Assembly (NCBI RefSeq): GCF_018320785.1
Contig: NC_054866.1
Span: 28,249,000 to 28,312,999, forward strand
Direction: 5' to 3'
Length of the DNA: 64,000 nt
Source of the DNA: Cheilinus undulatus
Lineage: Eukaryota > Chordata > Actinopteri > Labriformes > Labridae
A program made the position numbers and the translations under genes. How positions within the stretch are numbered: the first letter of the stretch is position 1; each line of letters starts with the position of its first letter. Positions 34,585 through 46,303 of this stretch are shown here, in pieces. The notes below the pieces were generated by a model, which was given only the letters and a program-made list of their open reading frames with translations, searched no databases and was not told the origin of the DNA.

Positions 34585-37500
34585 ATGGAGTTGAGTTCAG
34601 TGATTTTAACCACCGGAGGCTCCGTCGGATTTTTCAGACTGGTCAACACAGGGGTCGGGAGGCTCCCCATGCCTGAATCCGCCTGCAGAAACGCGTGGAA
34701 ATGGAGAAATATTGCCACCTCGTTTGTGCACAGTCTGATCACTGCGATATGGGCAGTGCTTTGGTAAGATTACCAACTCTAAGTCAGCTAGAAACCCACA
34801 TTTTAATACAAACGTGTGGATGGGGAATGATTTGTTGAAAAGTGCTGAACGTGGTTTCATAAATGGACGCTGACTTTGGCGCGGTTTATTCAAAAAGTCA
34901 TGAAATGTATTTGGTATTTTAATTACCATTTTACTTTAACAGTGTTCTGACTTTGTTGCTTTTCTTTACATTATCAACATTCATCACATCGTAAATTTAA
35001 GTTTAAATGATGTAGTTTTATATCCACCAACAACCAGTAATTCACATTTATGTTTAAAGCTCCTGTAAAGATTTTAAGTTGGCTATGAAACAGACTGGGG
35101 AAGAACGGATCCCTATCTACTCAAGACCATCAACATATGATTATTTTTATGTACTGTTTTACTGTAGCCTCCACAGTGGGTAAGATTACAGCTGAAGTAA
35201 ATACAAGTATGCTGCAGAACCATCCCTTTCAAAAGCCAGAGAGCAGATTTTTAACAGCAGCTACAGTAACATTTAACCAAAGATAAAACCAGCTTCAGAA
35301 TAAGAGCTACTGCTATGTTCACATGTGACAATAAATTCGACACAAACCTAAAATTCCTTACAGGAGCTTGAAGTTTCCTAAAGTCAATAAACAAAAGAAT
35401 ACCAATGAGGGTTTTTTCATCTCTAAGAGTGTTTTCTGATCATGTGTTTTTATTTTTCAGCTTTTTCCATCACCCAGAGATGGCAGAGGATTTGATAGAA
35501 ACCTTCTCTGTTGTTTCTCATGCTTTGGTGTCCTTTTCAATCGGTGAGTAGCATCTCCCAGCCTGCTGGATCTCTAATTTGGCTCTTGTCTGAATGGGAG
35601 TGTGGTGGTGTTTTGGAAAGTGTGTTCATACATAAGGGAGTGAGACTATCTGTTCCAACCTGACCTCACCCATTTACACTCATGCTGTCAGGGCAGTTTT
35701 AGGCCAAGTATTTCTTTTGTCTAGAGAATTTTTTTTTTAAATAATCCTGATGTTTATACCTAATCAGTGGAATAAGTTACAGTTTTCAATGAAAATGTCA
35801 AAAATTGCTGAATGATCCTTTAATAGCTTTGCATCAACTGATATGTCAATTAAATGTTTGAGAGTTGGTGAAATCTGCCCCACTTTATCCAATTTAAACC
35901 AGAAAAACAGGAATAGGACAAGAAAACTTGTGAGAGCTGTAATGCCACACTGCACTCACATAATGTACACTACATGACCACAAGTATTTGGCCACAACTG
36001 TTAATTATTAAACTCAGTTGTTTAAATCAGACTTGTCACAGCTGGATAAAGTCAAGCGCCTAGTCATGCAGTCTCCATTTGCAAACATTTGTGATACAAG
36101 GTGGGTTGTTCTGAAGAACTCAGTGACTTCAAATGTAATACTGTGATATGACGCCAATTTTGCAATAAGACTGTAAAATTTGATCCTTGCTGGAAATTCT
36201 ACAGCCAACTGTAAGTGATATTACTAGACAGTGGAAGTTTTCAGGAACAACAGAAACTCAGTCACAAAGCAAAAGACTTTAAAATCACAGAGTGGGGTCA
36301 AATAAAAAGTCTCCAACACTGATTCCCTCACTGAGAACTTCTGCTGGCATTAATGTAAGCACAAAAACTGTGCGGAAGGAGCTTCATAGAATACGTTACC
36401 ATGGCCAAGCAGCTGTGTGCAAGCATCACATCAACAAGTCCAATGCCAAGCATCAGACAGAGTAGTGTAAAGCATGCAGACACTAGACTGTGGAGCAGCA
36501 GAAATGTGTTCTGTGGAGGGACAAATCACACTTCTCTGTTTGGTAGCCAGATGGGTGAGTCTGGGTTTGGCGGATGCTGGTAGAACGTTACCTGCTTGAC
36601 CGCATTGTGCCAACTGTGAAGTTTGGCGGAGGAGGGATAATGGTATGGGGCTGTTTTTCAGGGTTTGGGCTAGGCCCCTTATCTCCAGTGAAGGACAGTC
36701 TTATGCTGCGCTCCATTTGTCATCGTAACATGTATTCCAACTTGTTTTTCCGACTTCTGACCGGAAGTGGCAAATAGAACATCTCTCCAAGTCGAATTTA
36801 CAACTTGTGAACTCGGTATTGCACAAAGCACCCCGACCTCGACATCCAAACATGGCACAAAGTTTTAAGTGTAGTAAAAACTTTGATTTTGACCTGTTTT
36901 TAGAACAGTGCCTGACCTCATAAATGCACTACAAAATGAATGGGCATAAATTCCCACAGAAACACTAGTTGCAAAAGGGGGACCAACTCCATGTTAAAGT
37001 ATACAATGTCATAAACTTCCTGTTGGTGTAATGGTCAGGCAGCCAAATACATTTGTCAATATCGTGTATCATTGTTGGGCTGAAAGTTACATCTGATCAC
37101 AAGTCTTTAGCAATTTTCTTATTCTAATGAAGAAGTCAACTTATAAATTAAATATTTGATTTAAAAGCTGTGGGGTTGCAAATATTCTATCTGCTTATTT
37201 TTCCTGCACATTCAGGTAATAATACTTTTTTATTTTAAGGATGTATTGTCAAAATGTCCAAACTTAAAATTTGTCACTTGCCTTTACCATGTCTGTAAAC
37301 CTCTCTTCTTTAACTACTGGCGTCAAACAAGAGAAACCATAAGCAGACAGCACCCTTACTGGTTAACAGAGCATAGCAAAATTAATTTTTATCAAATTGA
37401 TTCAAAATCTCCGTATTTGTTTCAGTTTTTGCTTGTATTGCAAGGTATCCCTACTGGTGAAACGTTCAACTATGTGGCACATCAACATGTGCTGTAGTCA

Positions 37501-40161
37501 TTCAGTTATCATGACACTCTTGTTCTCGGTTAATTAACTTCTACTGGGAGTTCATAATGTAGGCTACCAAGAAATCATTATTTTCTCTCCCTCAACCAAA
37601 TTAGAGTTTTGAGTAAGTTAGATTTTTCTTAATTGTATGATGTTTTTTTTCTCAGTTCTGTTACCCCACATTCTCAAAATAGAAGCTCACCATGTTTTTT
37701 CTTTTTATTATTAATCCCTCAAACTATTACGGGGCAACTAGTCCGTCTTAAATACACACATTTATTGGGTCTGTGCTGGGCAACAAGTACTCCCTGAGGA
37801 TTCCCGGGATGTTTGACATTCTTTCAGGAAGCCCAGCCCTGGAAGCTGGCAAAGCAAAGGAGCAGTGTCGGTATGTGAAGATCAATGGGGGGCATTATTA
37901 TCAGTCCCAGGCACCGGGCGTAACCCCGTACAGTCACGTGACATCACCAAGACAGCAACTACGCAAAAAGTCAGTCAATTTATGCAGCCATCCAAAGCAG
38001 ATGCCAGGGGACAGAGAAAAGGGAGTCATCCTCACAAAAAACAAGTGGAGCGCTTTTTCCAAACCATCCCACTGGAAAGTGGTGTGATTGTGAGGCCACA
38101 GGAAGTGCAAGGAGGAGCTTTGTACATTCAGGCATCATGAAACACCATAAATGAATCTCACACTGATGAATGGAAACTTTAGCAATGCTTAGTGCTATGC
38201 CTAATGGAGAACTGCCACAATAATTGTTTGGAGAAGCATGTTTCATGTGCTTCAAATACTCAGCACTCTATTTTCTAGGTTGCTTTACATGATGACTCTG
38301 TTTTTCTCTCTATGTACGATGTTTCACCCAGAAATTGAATCATACACTACCTCTAAAAGGCTGAAATAGTAAAAGATTCTCCATGTCTACATTTTTAAAC
38401 ATTATGTAAAGTTATCCCCACCATGTCTCTGCAGGTCAAGTTTGCACACACTGCAGAAACACATAGCACCTGTAGTAAGATGTTTACTGCAGTGGCTTGG
38501 AAGACTTATCCAGTTGTCTTAAAGGGGGACATATTTTACCTTTCTAAGACAAGTTTACATCAGTCTCAGAGGTCCCCAAAACATGCCCGTGAAGTTTGTT
38601 GCTGAAAAAACACTCCAGCATATCTAAAAATTCCCTTGTTTCAGCCCTTCATAGACACTTTTATCCAACGTTAAGGACCTGACTGGGATTTGAACCATCA
38701 ATCTCCCTGACCATAGTCAGCAGGATAACCCACTTAGCTATCCAGCATCTCAGCTGGTAGCTGAGTGGGTCATTAGAGGAGGGGGAAACTTTCCTCCGAG
38801 TGAGGGAGGGCCAACCAAACGTGGGGGCAGGTGCTTACTCCCCATGTGAGGTCACTAGGGTTAAAATCTGAAAACAGCTTGTTTCAGCACACATTTTCTG
38901 AAAGGTGCAGAAAGAGAGGGGGAGAGGGAATGGATTTTTCCGGTACTTGAGGGGATTGTGGACAAGCCAGGGACACATATTTTTGTTAGAAAAACCTGAA
39001 AAAGTGATTTTTGCATAATATGTCCCCTTTAATCCAGTTTCTCATACATAACTAGGTTATTTGAACAGAGATGTGTTGGTGGCGTTCATCAACCTTGTCT
39101 GACAAACAGGTTTGTAAGACAGGAATTTCCCTTTCATCATGTGAACACCCAATAAATCTCACTCTACAGCATCCCAAATACAAAGAAAAAATAGATATAT
39201 TACTTTGGATGATTTAAAGAAAAACTGTTTTTTCCCTATTTGAAGTATTTTTTGTCAACCAATGTAAACTAAGTTTTACTCTTTTTTCACTGTAGAGATC
39301 ATCATATATACTGAGGATGGGTTAAGCATTGTCATCAGACCAACATTGGTGGGATTCACATTCAGTGATGGATTTTACTGTTACTGGAAACAGGGTAATA
39401 TTCGTGTAAAGGACAGGATAGTGAAAGTTGTACAAACAAGGCAAGATAAGAGAATCTCGTTTATCACTTTAATTCAACAAGTCAGGTTGATAGTTGGCTT
39501 TTCAAGGAAAAGGATGACTCGAACGCAACCTGTTAACAAAAAAAGTGCTGTTGTTAAAAAGACTACTAGAGTTTCTCTGCCTGGTGCTGTTTTGGAATAA
39601 CTATTATGGATCAAATAATACACACAAACCAGTTTTCCTTTATGGAGCTCTTTTAAGGGTAAATTATTCACTGGCTTCCATGGAGTCCATTTATTTTTTG
39701 TCAACTCAAACCTATCTTCTCATCATCAAAAAGGTCATGGTGTTAGATTTCTTGCATAATGAGGTTAATTCCAGTCTCACAGAGCGCTCCTTGGTCCCCC
39801 GTCCTCAACACTTCATTATTTTTCCAGCATTCGTAATAGCTGTCACCATGGATACAGCTGGTGGTGGAGGGGAAGGGTTGGGGTTGGTGGATATGAATAG
39901 CCCCTCTCCAAGACACAACTTGGTTGCCGTCGCTGTCACCATGGAAGCAGCCCCCCCCCCAACACGCTCAATACGCTTGAGGCTTCTCTTGTCAAAAGGA
40001 TGTGGCGTGATTTGGTTGATTAATGAATAATTAAGATGAGTATAACATTAGCTAAACGCTGTCCTTCTATCTCCACAGGTTATTTCATCTATGATTTCTT
40101 TGACATGGTGCTCAACCAGAAGCTGAGTCAGTCCTGGGAGCTTCTCTTTCATCACTTGGTG
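34585..40161 (+). CDS. tlcd2: TLC domain-containing protein 2, first three coding exons (partial)
   Basis: TLCD2 is a multi-pass membrane protein of the TRAM-LAG1-CLN8 fold, reported to influence membrane phospholipid composition. Exons: 34585-34763, 35461-35543, 40079-40161, joined in phase to 115 residues. The product has the family's start: a hydrophobic first segment, then RLPMPESACRNAWKWRN (human RLPTPESAARDRWQWWN), SFVHSLITAIWAVL, and in exon 3 GYFIYDFFDMVLNQKLSQSWELLFHHLVV (shown here in part: FFDMVLNQKLSQSWELL), which aligns with human GYFLADGADLLWNQTLGQTW. The exon 3 donor is GTG|gtaggt. The remaining ~60% of the protein is not found up to 64000. Position next to prpf8 matches the human order PRPF8-TLCD2. 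TLCD1 is the only close alternative; the order and PESA motif favour TLCD2. Confidence 0.88.
34764..35460. other. tlcd2 intron 1, no feature seen
   Basis: This 697-bp AT-rich intron shows only splice signals (donor gtaaga, acceptor tttttcag). Confidence 0.55.
35966..36713 (+). mobile_element. Truncated Tc1-like transposon with transposase remnant, in tlcd2 intron 2
   Basis: The left end TACATGACCACAAGTATTTGGCCAC is a typical fish Tc1-like terminus. Plus-strand frames with stops and frameshifts give pieces of a Tc1 transposase: a segment around AGCAGCTGTGTGCAAGCATCAC (about 36406) and one encoding FGGGGIMVWGCFSGFGLGPLSPVK (about 36618-36690). The right half is missing; sequence from 36714 is unrelated. 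Confidence 0.75.
36714..38518. other. tlcd2 intron 2, middle part, no firm feature
   Basis: Mostly AT-rich. The stretch 37780-38140 is richer in GC and has open frames on both strands, but its splice signals and protein families are not recognisable; I see no support for a gene. Confidence 0.35.
38519..39032. mobile_element. TTAA-flanked MITE carrying a tRNA-like palindrome
   Basis: The element is bounded by TTAA at 38519-38522 and 39029-39032. The inverted ends read TTAAAGGGGGACATATTTTA and, from the right, TTAAAGGGGACATATTATGC. Such ends and TTAA targets suggest a piggyBac-type element. A fragment of the same family lies at 59617-59740. The middle contains a tRNA-like module described separately. 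Confidence 0.75.
38667..38800 (-). repeat. tRNA-like module with A- and B-box matches, part of an inverted repeat
   Basis: On the minus strand TAGCTAAGTGG matches the RNA polymerase III A-box and GGTTCAAATCC matches the B-box, about 40 nt apart. Acceptor, D and T stems do not pair properly, so it is not a working tRNA gene. A second A-box-like copy (TAGCTGAGTGGG) lies in the opposite orientation at about 38758-38769, making a head-to-head palindrome. Confidence 0.4.
39033..40078. other. tlcd2 intron 2, end part, no firm feature
   Basis: Two short related segments, GCTGTCACCATGGATACAGC (39839) and GCTGTCACCATGGAAGCAGC (39930), and a poly-C run at 39950-39960 stand out. No gene is supported. 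Confidence 0.4.
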
Positions 40162-43100
40162 GTAGGTTTTTACAAAGATTATTGACCCCAAACAGCTCTC
40201 CAAAGATGTTTTACCTTCACTGTAACTGAGAGGTTGTCAAATCCTGCACCCAAACACACCTGTCAGAAGCAGAGGCACTGCAAAGACAAATACCCGTCTT
40301 TCTTGTCGAGTGACAAAAAACAAGTCAGGGAGGAACAAAGAGGCAATCATTCCACAGTGACGCCCACCCCCACCCCCCTCCACACACCCAAAAAAAGCAT
40401 TCAACCTGTTTTCATGCCTTGAGAAAGTTGAACTCCACCTGGCCGTCCGTCAGTCTATTACAATCCATGTAACCACAGCAATGTCTCTGGAGAATCCCAT
40501 CAGAGACGGCCATCTTTATTACAGGTTGAAGCTCAGCAGGTTGATCTAAAGGCAGATTTTTCCAGATGTTTCAGCAGGTTGGATCAGTTAATCCTATAAT
40601 ACATAAAATGAGCTGAAGTGGGAACTACTGCCATATTGAATATTTTCTCTCTTGGCTGTGTGACCTACATCCAGGAGCATGTTTATGATGTGTATCGCTA
40701 TCTGTTGCCAAGTGCTGCTCTTGATATTGTAGTTTCTTGGTCGGCTTATGAAAGCTGTTTATGATTCATATGGGTGGTACGTTGCACATGTTTACAACTT
40801 TAAGGAAATATTTTATTATGTAATTAAGAAATTAGGTTGTTGAGACTAGATTCTGCTGCATTAACACAAAATTAAACTGCATTCAAACCTTTTATTCACA
40901 GATCCAAATAAAATATATGTGCTATAATACCTATATAATTAATATATAAATGCACAGTAATGGTGTATAAATGTAAAAATAGTTTCTATGTCATATGGAC
41001 TCTTCTGTCCTAATGAATATTTTCTTTTAAGTAACATCTTGGCAGTTTATGTATTGTCAAAGCTTTCAGTTACGAGGTCAGGCGGAGGCCTGGAAGTAAA
41101 CAGAGCATTTTGTTCTACAGCTCTTTAAAGGTGCAGTGTATAATACTTAGCCTATAGCCATTAGGGGACCAAACTTTGTAGGAATGGAATATAATATAAA
41201 TAAATATGTCTAACTAAATTGGTGTCTAATATATAAAAATATCATAAAATAAAATTTTATTTTTTCTTAACTTACATAGGGTAGGTTCCCCTCCATGGAC
41301 TCTGCCTTCTTGAGTTTTTGCATCTTGCATGCTTTTACAGTACAACAGAAGGAAAAAAAAAAACATTTAAAAAAATCCACTGTTTACCATGATTACCATA
41401 AGGAGTTATCCTCACAATCTTGAATCTGACTGTTTGTTGTAGTTAATACTAGGTTGTTTGCAATCAGGTGATCTGGAATGTCCATTTGGGGACATCCTTT
41501 CATAATGAATGGGAATTGAAGGAAAGTTTGTACTTTTCAGCTATAAATGGACCTCTATACTGCTTTTGTCATCAGAAAATTTCTACATTCGTTAAATATG
41601 ATCCCTACTCCTTATAAAAACGTGATTTTTTAAATTCACGATTCTAGTACTAAGCCAAGGGGCTAGCTGAGCCCCTGTAAAAGACAAAATCCTCACTTTG
41701 TCACAAACATAATTAAACATGATTTATTTGAACCAAATAAACCTTGTAGGGTAAGGGACCAAGTAAAGATGTGCCATTCACAAACGAGCCTGTGCTATTT
41801 AACAGCTCTTTAATGTGAGCCACTGTATCCAGCTCCCTCTTGAATGCCAGTTTCCTTTCCTCTGACTGTGGTCCACTATAAAGTACCTGGGACACTATTT
41901 CAATCATTAAAATCAGAAAATTCAGAGCAAGAACTTTGATTCAGTGATGTTAACATACATCCCTAAAGAAAGCATCATCAGCATTAATCCACTATTTGTT
42001 CCTGTATGGGTTTTCTTTCTTTGATGGCACTCTGTAGAAGTGAAACCTGGGCTTGTCTCCTCATTAGTTAGCCAGCCAGTTGAACAAGGACTTTCCTTCA
42101 TTTAGAAAAAACCCATAGTTACTATCAACTTTTCTTAAGTGTTCCTATCTGCCAGGGGGCAGTTCTATGGGGTAGGACGTCACCTGAAACCTTAGATATT
42201 TTATGTTTTCCTGACACAACAACTTTAAATTTTTAATGCAACCCCCTTTTTAGTATATGTTAGACACAGACAGACTTTCACGGAGACTGAAAATGTGTCA
42301 TAACTGGCCAAAGTTTTATCAGCCAGCCCACATTTGTACTGGTCATCCTATCGTTGGATGATAAGATGTGGCAGCTACTCTCAATAAACATGACATAACC
42401 ACTAAAAAAGATCGAACATTCATAAACTGTATATGAAGATGGACAGAGTAACAGCCACCTGGGAATGAAGCCAAAAGCTGTGTAGGTCATAAGCCTGATC
42501 TCCTCAGTGATATCAGACAGGATACGGGTCAAACAGAAAAAAAGAGGAAAAAAACATGTCATATTGATTTTTGTCGATTTTTGTTGGTGCTTATTATACT
42601 GATTGCCATGTCTTTGCTCCAAATAATGTGTTTCTTAAGTGGCTGTCTTTATTAGTGCAGAGTGCTTTCTTTCAGGCTAACTTCATTAGCACGTTGAATG
42701 GGCGCTACTTTGTGATGTTATGAACCAAAAATTGATTGCATTCATGGTGAAGATATACAAGTTTTGACTGGAGGTTGTTCAACATTCACCTCTAGCTTTG
42801 CTATAATTGCAGAGAAATTCATGTCTGTTCCCAAAGGCATACACTATCTATCAGACAATGATAGATAATTGCTGATGGACTGCAAAATTGCCTTGGAATG
42901 AGCTCAGGTGTTGAAGTGTTGATGGTTGTGCTATCCTGTGACATCTTGACTGAATTGTTTCCCACCAGTCCAGGTGAGAATCTGTTTTAGTGCTGGCAGA
43001 CTTAGGAGTCATTTAGGATTAATTGTGGGAACTGGCTCCAACACCACCCTTTGTTGTTAAGGCAAAAGCCTCCCAGAGTTTGACAGTTGATAGCTGTGTC

Positions 43101-44154
43101 CTCGTCCATCCCCCCCCCATCCCCCCCCCCAAAAAAAAGTCTTGTGTATTTTTTTCTTTACTTCCTGGAAACAGAGTGAATGGACGCTTTTGCCGGGCCA
43201 GCTGGCCTCAGATTGTCACTAGAGTGTGGGAGGAACGAGACTTCTCGCTCATTCAAGTTGCTCTCTGTGTCTCTCAGCAGGAGAACTCTTTTCTTTGTTT
43301 CTCTTACACCATCATCAATACAGTCATCCTTTTTTTTCCTGTAAGTTATTTACCCTGGATTTTATAATCTTTTATGGGTAGCCATCCTCCTTTGGCTATC
43401 TAGCAGTCCTGTCCCTATCTGGCTTTTTTCTTTGACACTTTGTTTTTATTTCTTTTCAGACAGCATTTATAGACTGATTTGTGTGCAATAAAGCACAATA
43501 AAGTGTAAGACATCAGGACTTACTATGTAAACATGGTTAATGTACTGGTCGTCACCCTGGTGTAGCACTGAACCGTGCAGGACTGGCTGGTCACACAGTC
43601 AGGAGCAGTTTGAACTTTAAAATCTCTTCCATATATTGAACTTTCCATTGATTATCTTTACAAATTATATATATAGAACCTACAGCCAAGACATGTATAT
43701 GTAACTGATAAAATAAAACCATGTATGTGGAGATACAGTTGACTAGAAAATATTACCATGCCTGATTTAAAGCATACAGGACAAAATATGCACCACAAAA
43801 GATGAATGTAATGTGTCGAAGCTTTCATATTTGTTGAGAAAAATTTGAATTTGTCAACAGCTGGCCTTCAAAATGATGTTAAATCATTTTATTTGTATGA
43901 TCTCAGATGTAAGCCATAAAACAACTGGCTGGCAAATGACTGCAGGATTTGACTAAATACTGTTTTAAATGAAATGCTTGAAGTAGTGTGCATCTGGCAT
44001 GCAAATTTATATTTTTACACTTATTTTACTAGAGGTTATCAGACCTGCCATGCACTAGTTATACATTACCAGGACACAGGATCATATGAAGGGTTGTGAC
44101 ATGTAACCATCTTAGGTTTTGAGCAGGGCTTTTCAGCTAACTTCTGAACTCTTT
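40162..44154. other. Presumed tlcd2 intron 3, left part
   Basis: No coding exon was recognised. A common fish-repeat-like segment (AAAGGTGCAGTGTATAATACTTAG) begins at 41127. A poly-C/A tract lies at 43108-43138. The rest is AT-rich and unclassified. Confidence 0.4.
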
Positions 44155-44824
44155 AGGGATGTCCCTGATAGCCGACTCAAAGACCAATCATCTTCACTCT
44201 CACTAGGAGGAAGCAGCATGCAATATAACATACAAATAAAAATACATGCATTTCAGAGCAATGTATCAAAACACACAAAGAAGTAAAATTTGCTCCCGGC
44301 TCTCACTGCAAGAAAGGTAGAGTAGCCAGACTCGCTGCCTTCTTCTCCGTGCGGTTTTAAAAAAGCCTCGCCGACAACAAATGTGTTTTTAAGCGCTCTG
44401 CTCAGACTCCATTGCAATGTCGCATCCTGTGTTTGAGCCAGTCTGTGATCCTTCACTGACGAATTTGAGTCAGGGTTTTACACAAGTAACCACTGCATCT
44501 GCTTTTTATCAAAAAGGTGCACACTTCATAAATCATAAATATGATATGCCAGCTTCTTCCTCTTCTTTGTTTGTGGTTTAATAGCATTTGGCAAACACTT
44601 ACCTTCATTACTGCTACCAAGATTGGCAAGCAAATACTGTCACATTTGTTTACTCTTCTTTCTTTTTTAATGGTTTGGGCATATTCTTCATGTGACTCTA
44701 CTAAACTATACTAAACTATACTGTACTATACTAAACTGTACTGTATACTATACCGAACTGTGATCCCTGAACCGTGTCCCCAAACCATGATTGTTCAGGA
44801 CGAATACAAAAACCGTTACATCCC
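44155..44824. mobile_element. Possible MITE with AGGGATGT ends
   Basis: AGGGATGTCC near 44155 and TTACATCCCT near 44815 are short inverted ends. The interior includes a ctata-rich microsatellite (about 44698-44755). No coding capacity. The call rests only on the short ends. Confidence 0.35.
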
Positions 44825-45095
44825 TGCTGTTAACCCATTTTTGCCACTTTTAACCAAGTTTGCCACTTTCTAATACATTTCAACAACTTATCATCCTTTC
44901 TGCAACTGTTAAGCCATTTTGTCACTTTTTAAACCCTTTCCATCACCTTTTCTGCCTATTTTTTGCCACTATTAATGTTTTTTTCCTCTTTTGACCTGTT
45001 GTTGTCTCTGTTATCCCATTTTTTTGCCATTATTAACCCCTTTCCACCACTTTTTATGCCAATTTTTGCTACTTTAACCCATTTACACCGTCTTA
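44825..45095. repeat. Degenerate minisatellite, (TTAACCCATTTTTGCCACTTT)n
   Basis: About eight imperfect units of roughly 25-40 bp repeat the pattern TTAACCC..TTTTTGCCACTTTT. It is strongly pyrimidine-biased on the plus strand. The same TTTTGCCACTTTT motif occurs inside the MITE at 14400-14802. Confidence 0.65.
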
Positions 45096-45320
45096 AGAAA
45101 AAGGGGTTTATATTTTTGAAGGCTATATGCAACGGCATAAATTAATATAAAAAATACCTGTTGATTTGGTGGGAGTGATTATTATTCAGGTAAAAAATGG
45201 TTATCACAGCTGGATTTTTCACTGGCCCATTATCTTGCTGACCTCCATGGCCCCCTCATTTGATTGGGCCCCAGAAAGCTCTCCCCATTGTGCCCCCATT
45301 GTGGGCAGACCTTCTACCAA

Positions 45321-45941
45321 GGGATGGGACCGATCCGATCCAATATCGCTGTCAGGTCCAATATGGACTAAATTAATAGATTGGATATCTGACTGATGGC
45401 GCCGATCCAAGTGACCAATCCAAATCCATCCTACAGTTTGTGGTAGACCATGAATGCACCGCAGTCTAACACAAGACAGTCTGTGTGTAACTGAGCTAGT
45501 ATTAGTGTTCTTAGTGATATAATTACCTAGTAGATTAAACGTAAATCTATATTTAGAATAGTCAAAACTAGTCTAAAGATGAGAGAACACAAAGAAGAGT
45601 GGGTGTGATGTTAGCCTGATATACTCTACAGCGTGGCTAGCGCTGAAAGCTAACGCAGACCCCCTTCGTTCCTCTTTGCAGATTAATATCGTGCTTTGCT
45701 ATTTAGGGTAAGCGTTGCTGTTTCTAACTTACACTCAGTTGTTGTTGTTTTTTGGATAATGTTCATATTTATTTTTTAGAAGTAGTTCAAATACATTTGT
45801 TTGGAATACATTTAAATTCAATTCATTTTTGTTTTTTGTTTTGTTTTGTTTTTTTTTTTTGCTTTTTAATAGGAGGAGCTGGGTGGTTTTTTTCTATAGT
45901 CTCATGTAACCTCACATATTAAGCCAACAACAATAATAATT

Positions 45942-46005
<64 letters not shown>

Positions 46006-46164
46006 ATATATGTATATATATGTATATATGTATATATATGTATATATGTATATATATGTATATATGTATATATATGTGTATATGTATACATATGTGTAGA
46101 TGTGTATATATATATATATATGTGCATATATATATACGTGTATATATATATGTGCATATATATG

Positions 46165-46203
<39 letters not shown>

Positions 46204-46303
46204 ATATATGTATATATATATGTATATATCGGAATCAGTATCGGTATCGGCACATATTTATCGGAATCAGATTGGAACTGAAAAAAGTGGATTGGTGCAT
46301 CCC
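45321..46303. mobile_element. MITE-like element with GGGATG/CATCCC ends containing a long microsatellite
   Basis: The left end GGGATGGGACCGATCCGATCC and right end GGATTGGTGCATCCC are imperfect inverted repeats. Near the right end CGGAATCAGTATCGGTATCGGCAC resembles the CCGATA motifs of the element at 1799-2422. A 290-bp TA/TATG microsatellite occupies the right third. Confidence 0.5.
45942..46228. repeat. (TA)n / (TATG)n compound microsatellite
   Basis: About 285 bp of TATATA with interspersed TATGTA and TGTG units. It gives long reading frames of Tyr-Ile repeats in all directions, which are artefacts of the repeat. Confidence 0.95.

Noticed and set aside
37773..38255. Overlapping open frames on both strands in tlcd2 intron 2
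   Set aside because: Slightly GC-richer sequence produces long frames in several directions; none carries a known motif.
38667..38740. Possible tRNA gene on the minus strand
   Set aside because: A- and B-box matches exist but the stems do not pair; treated as a tRNA-like module in a MITE.
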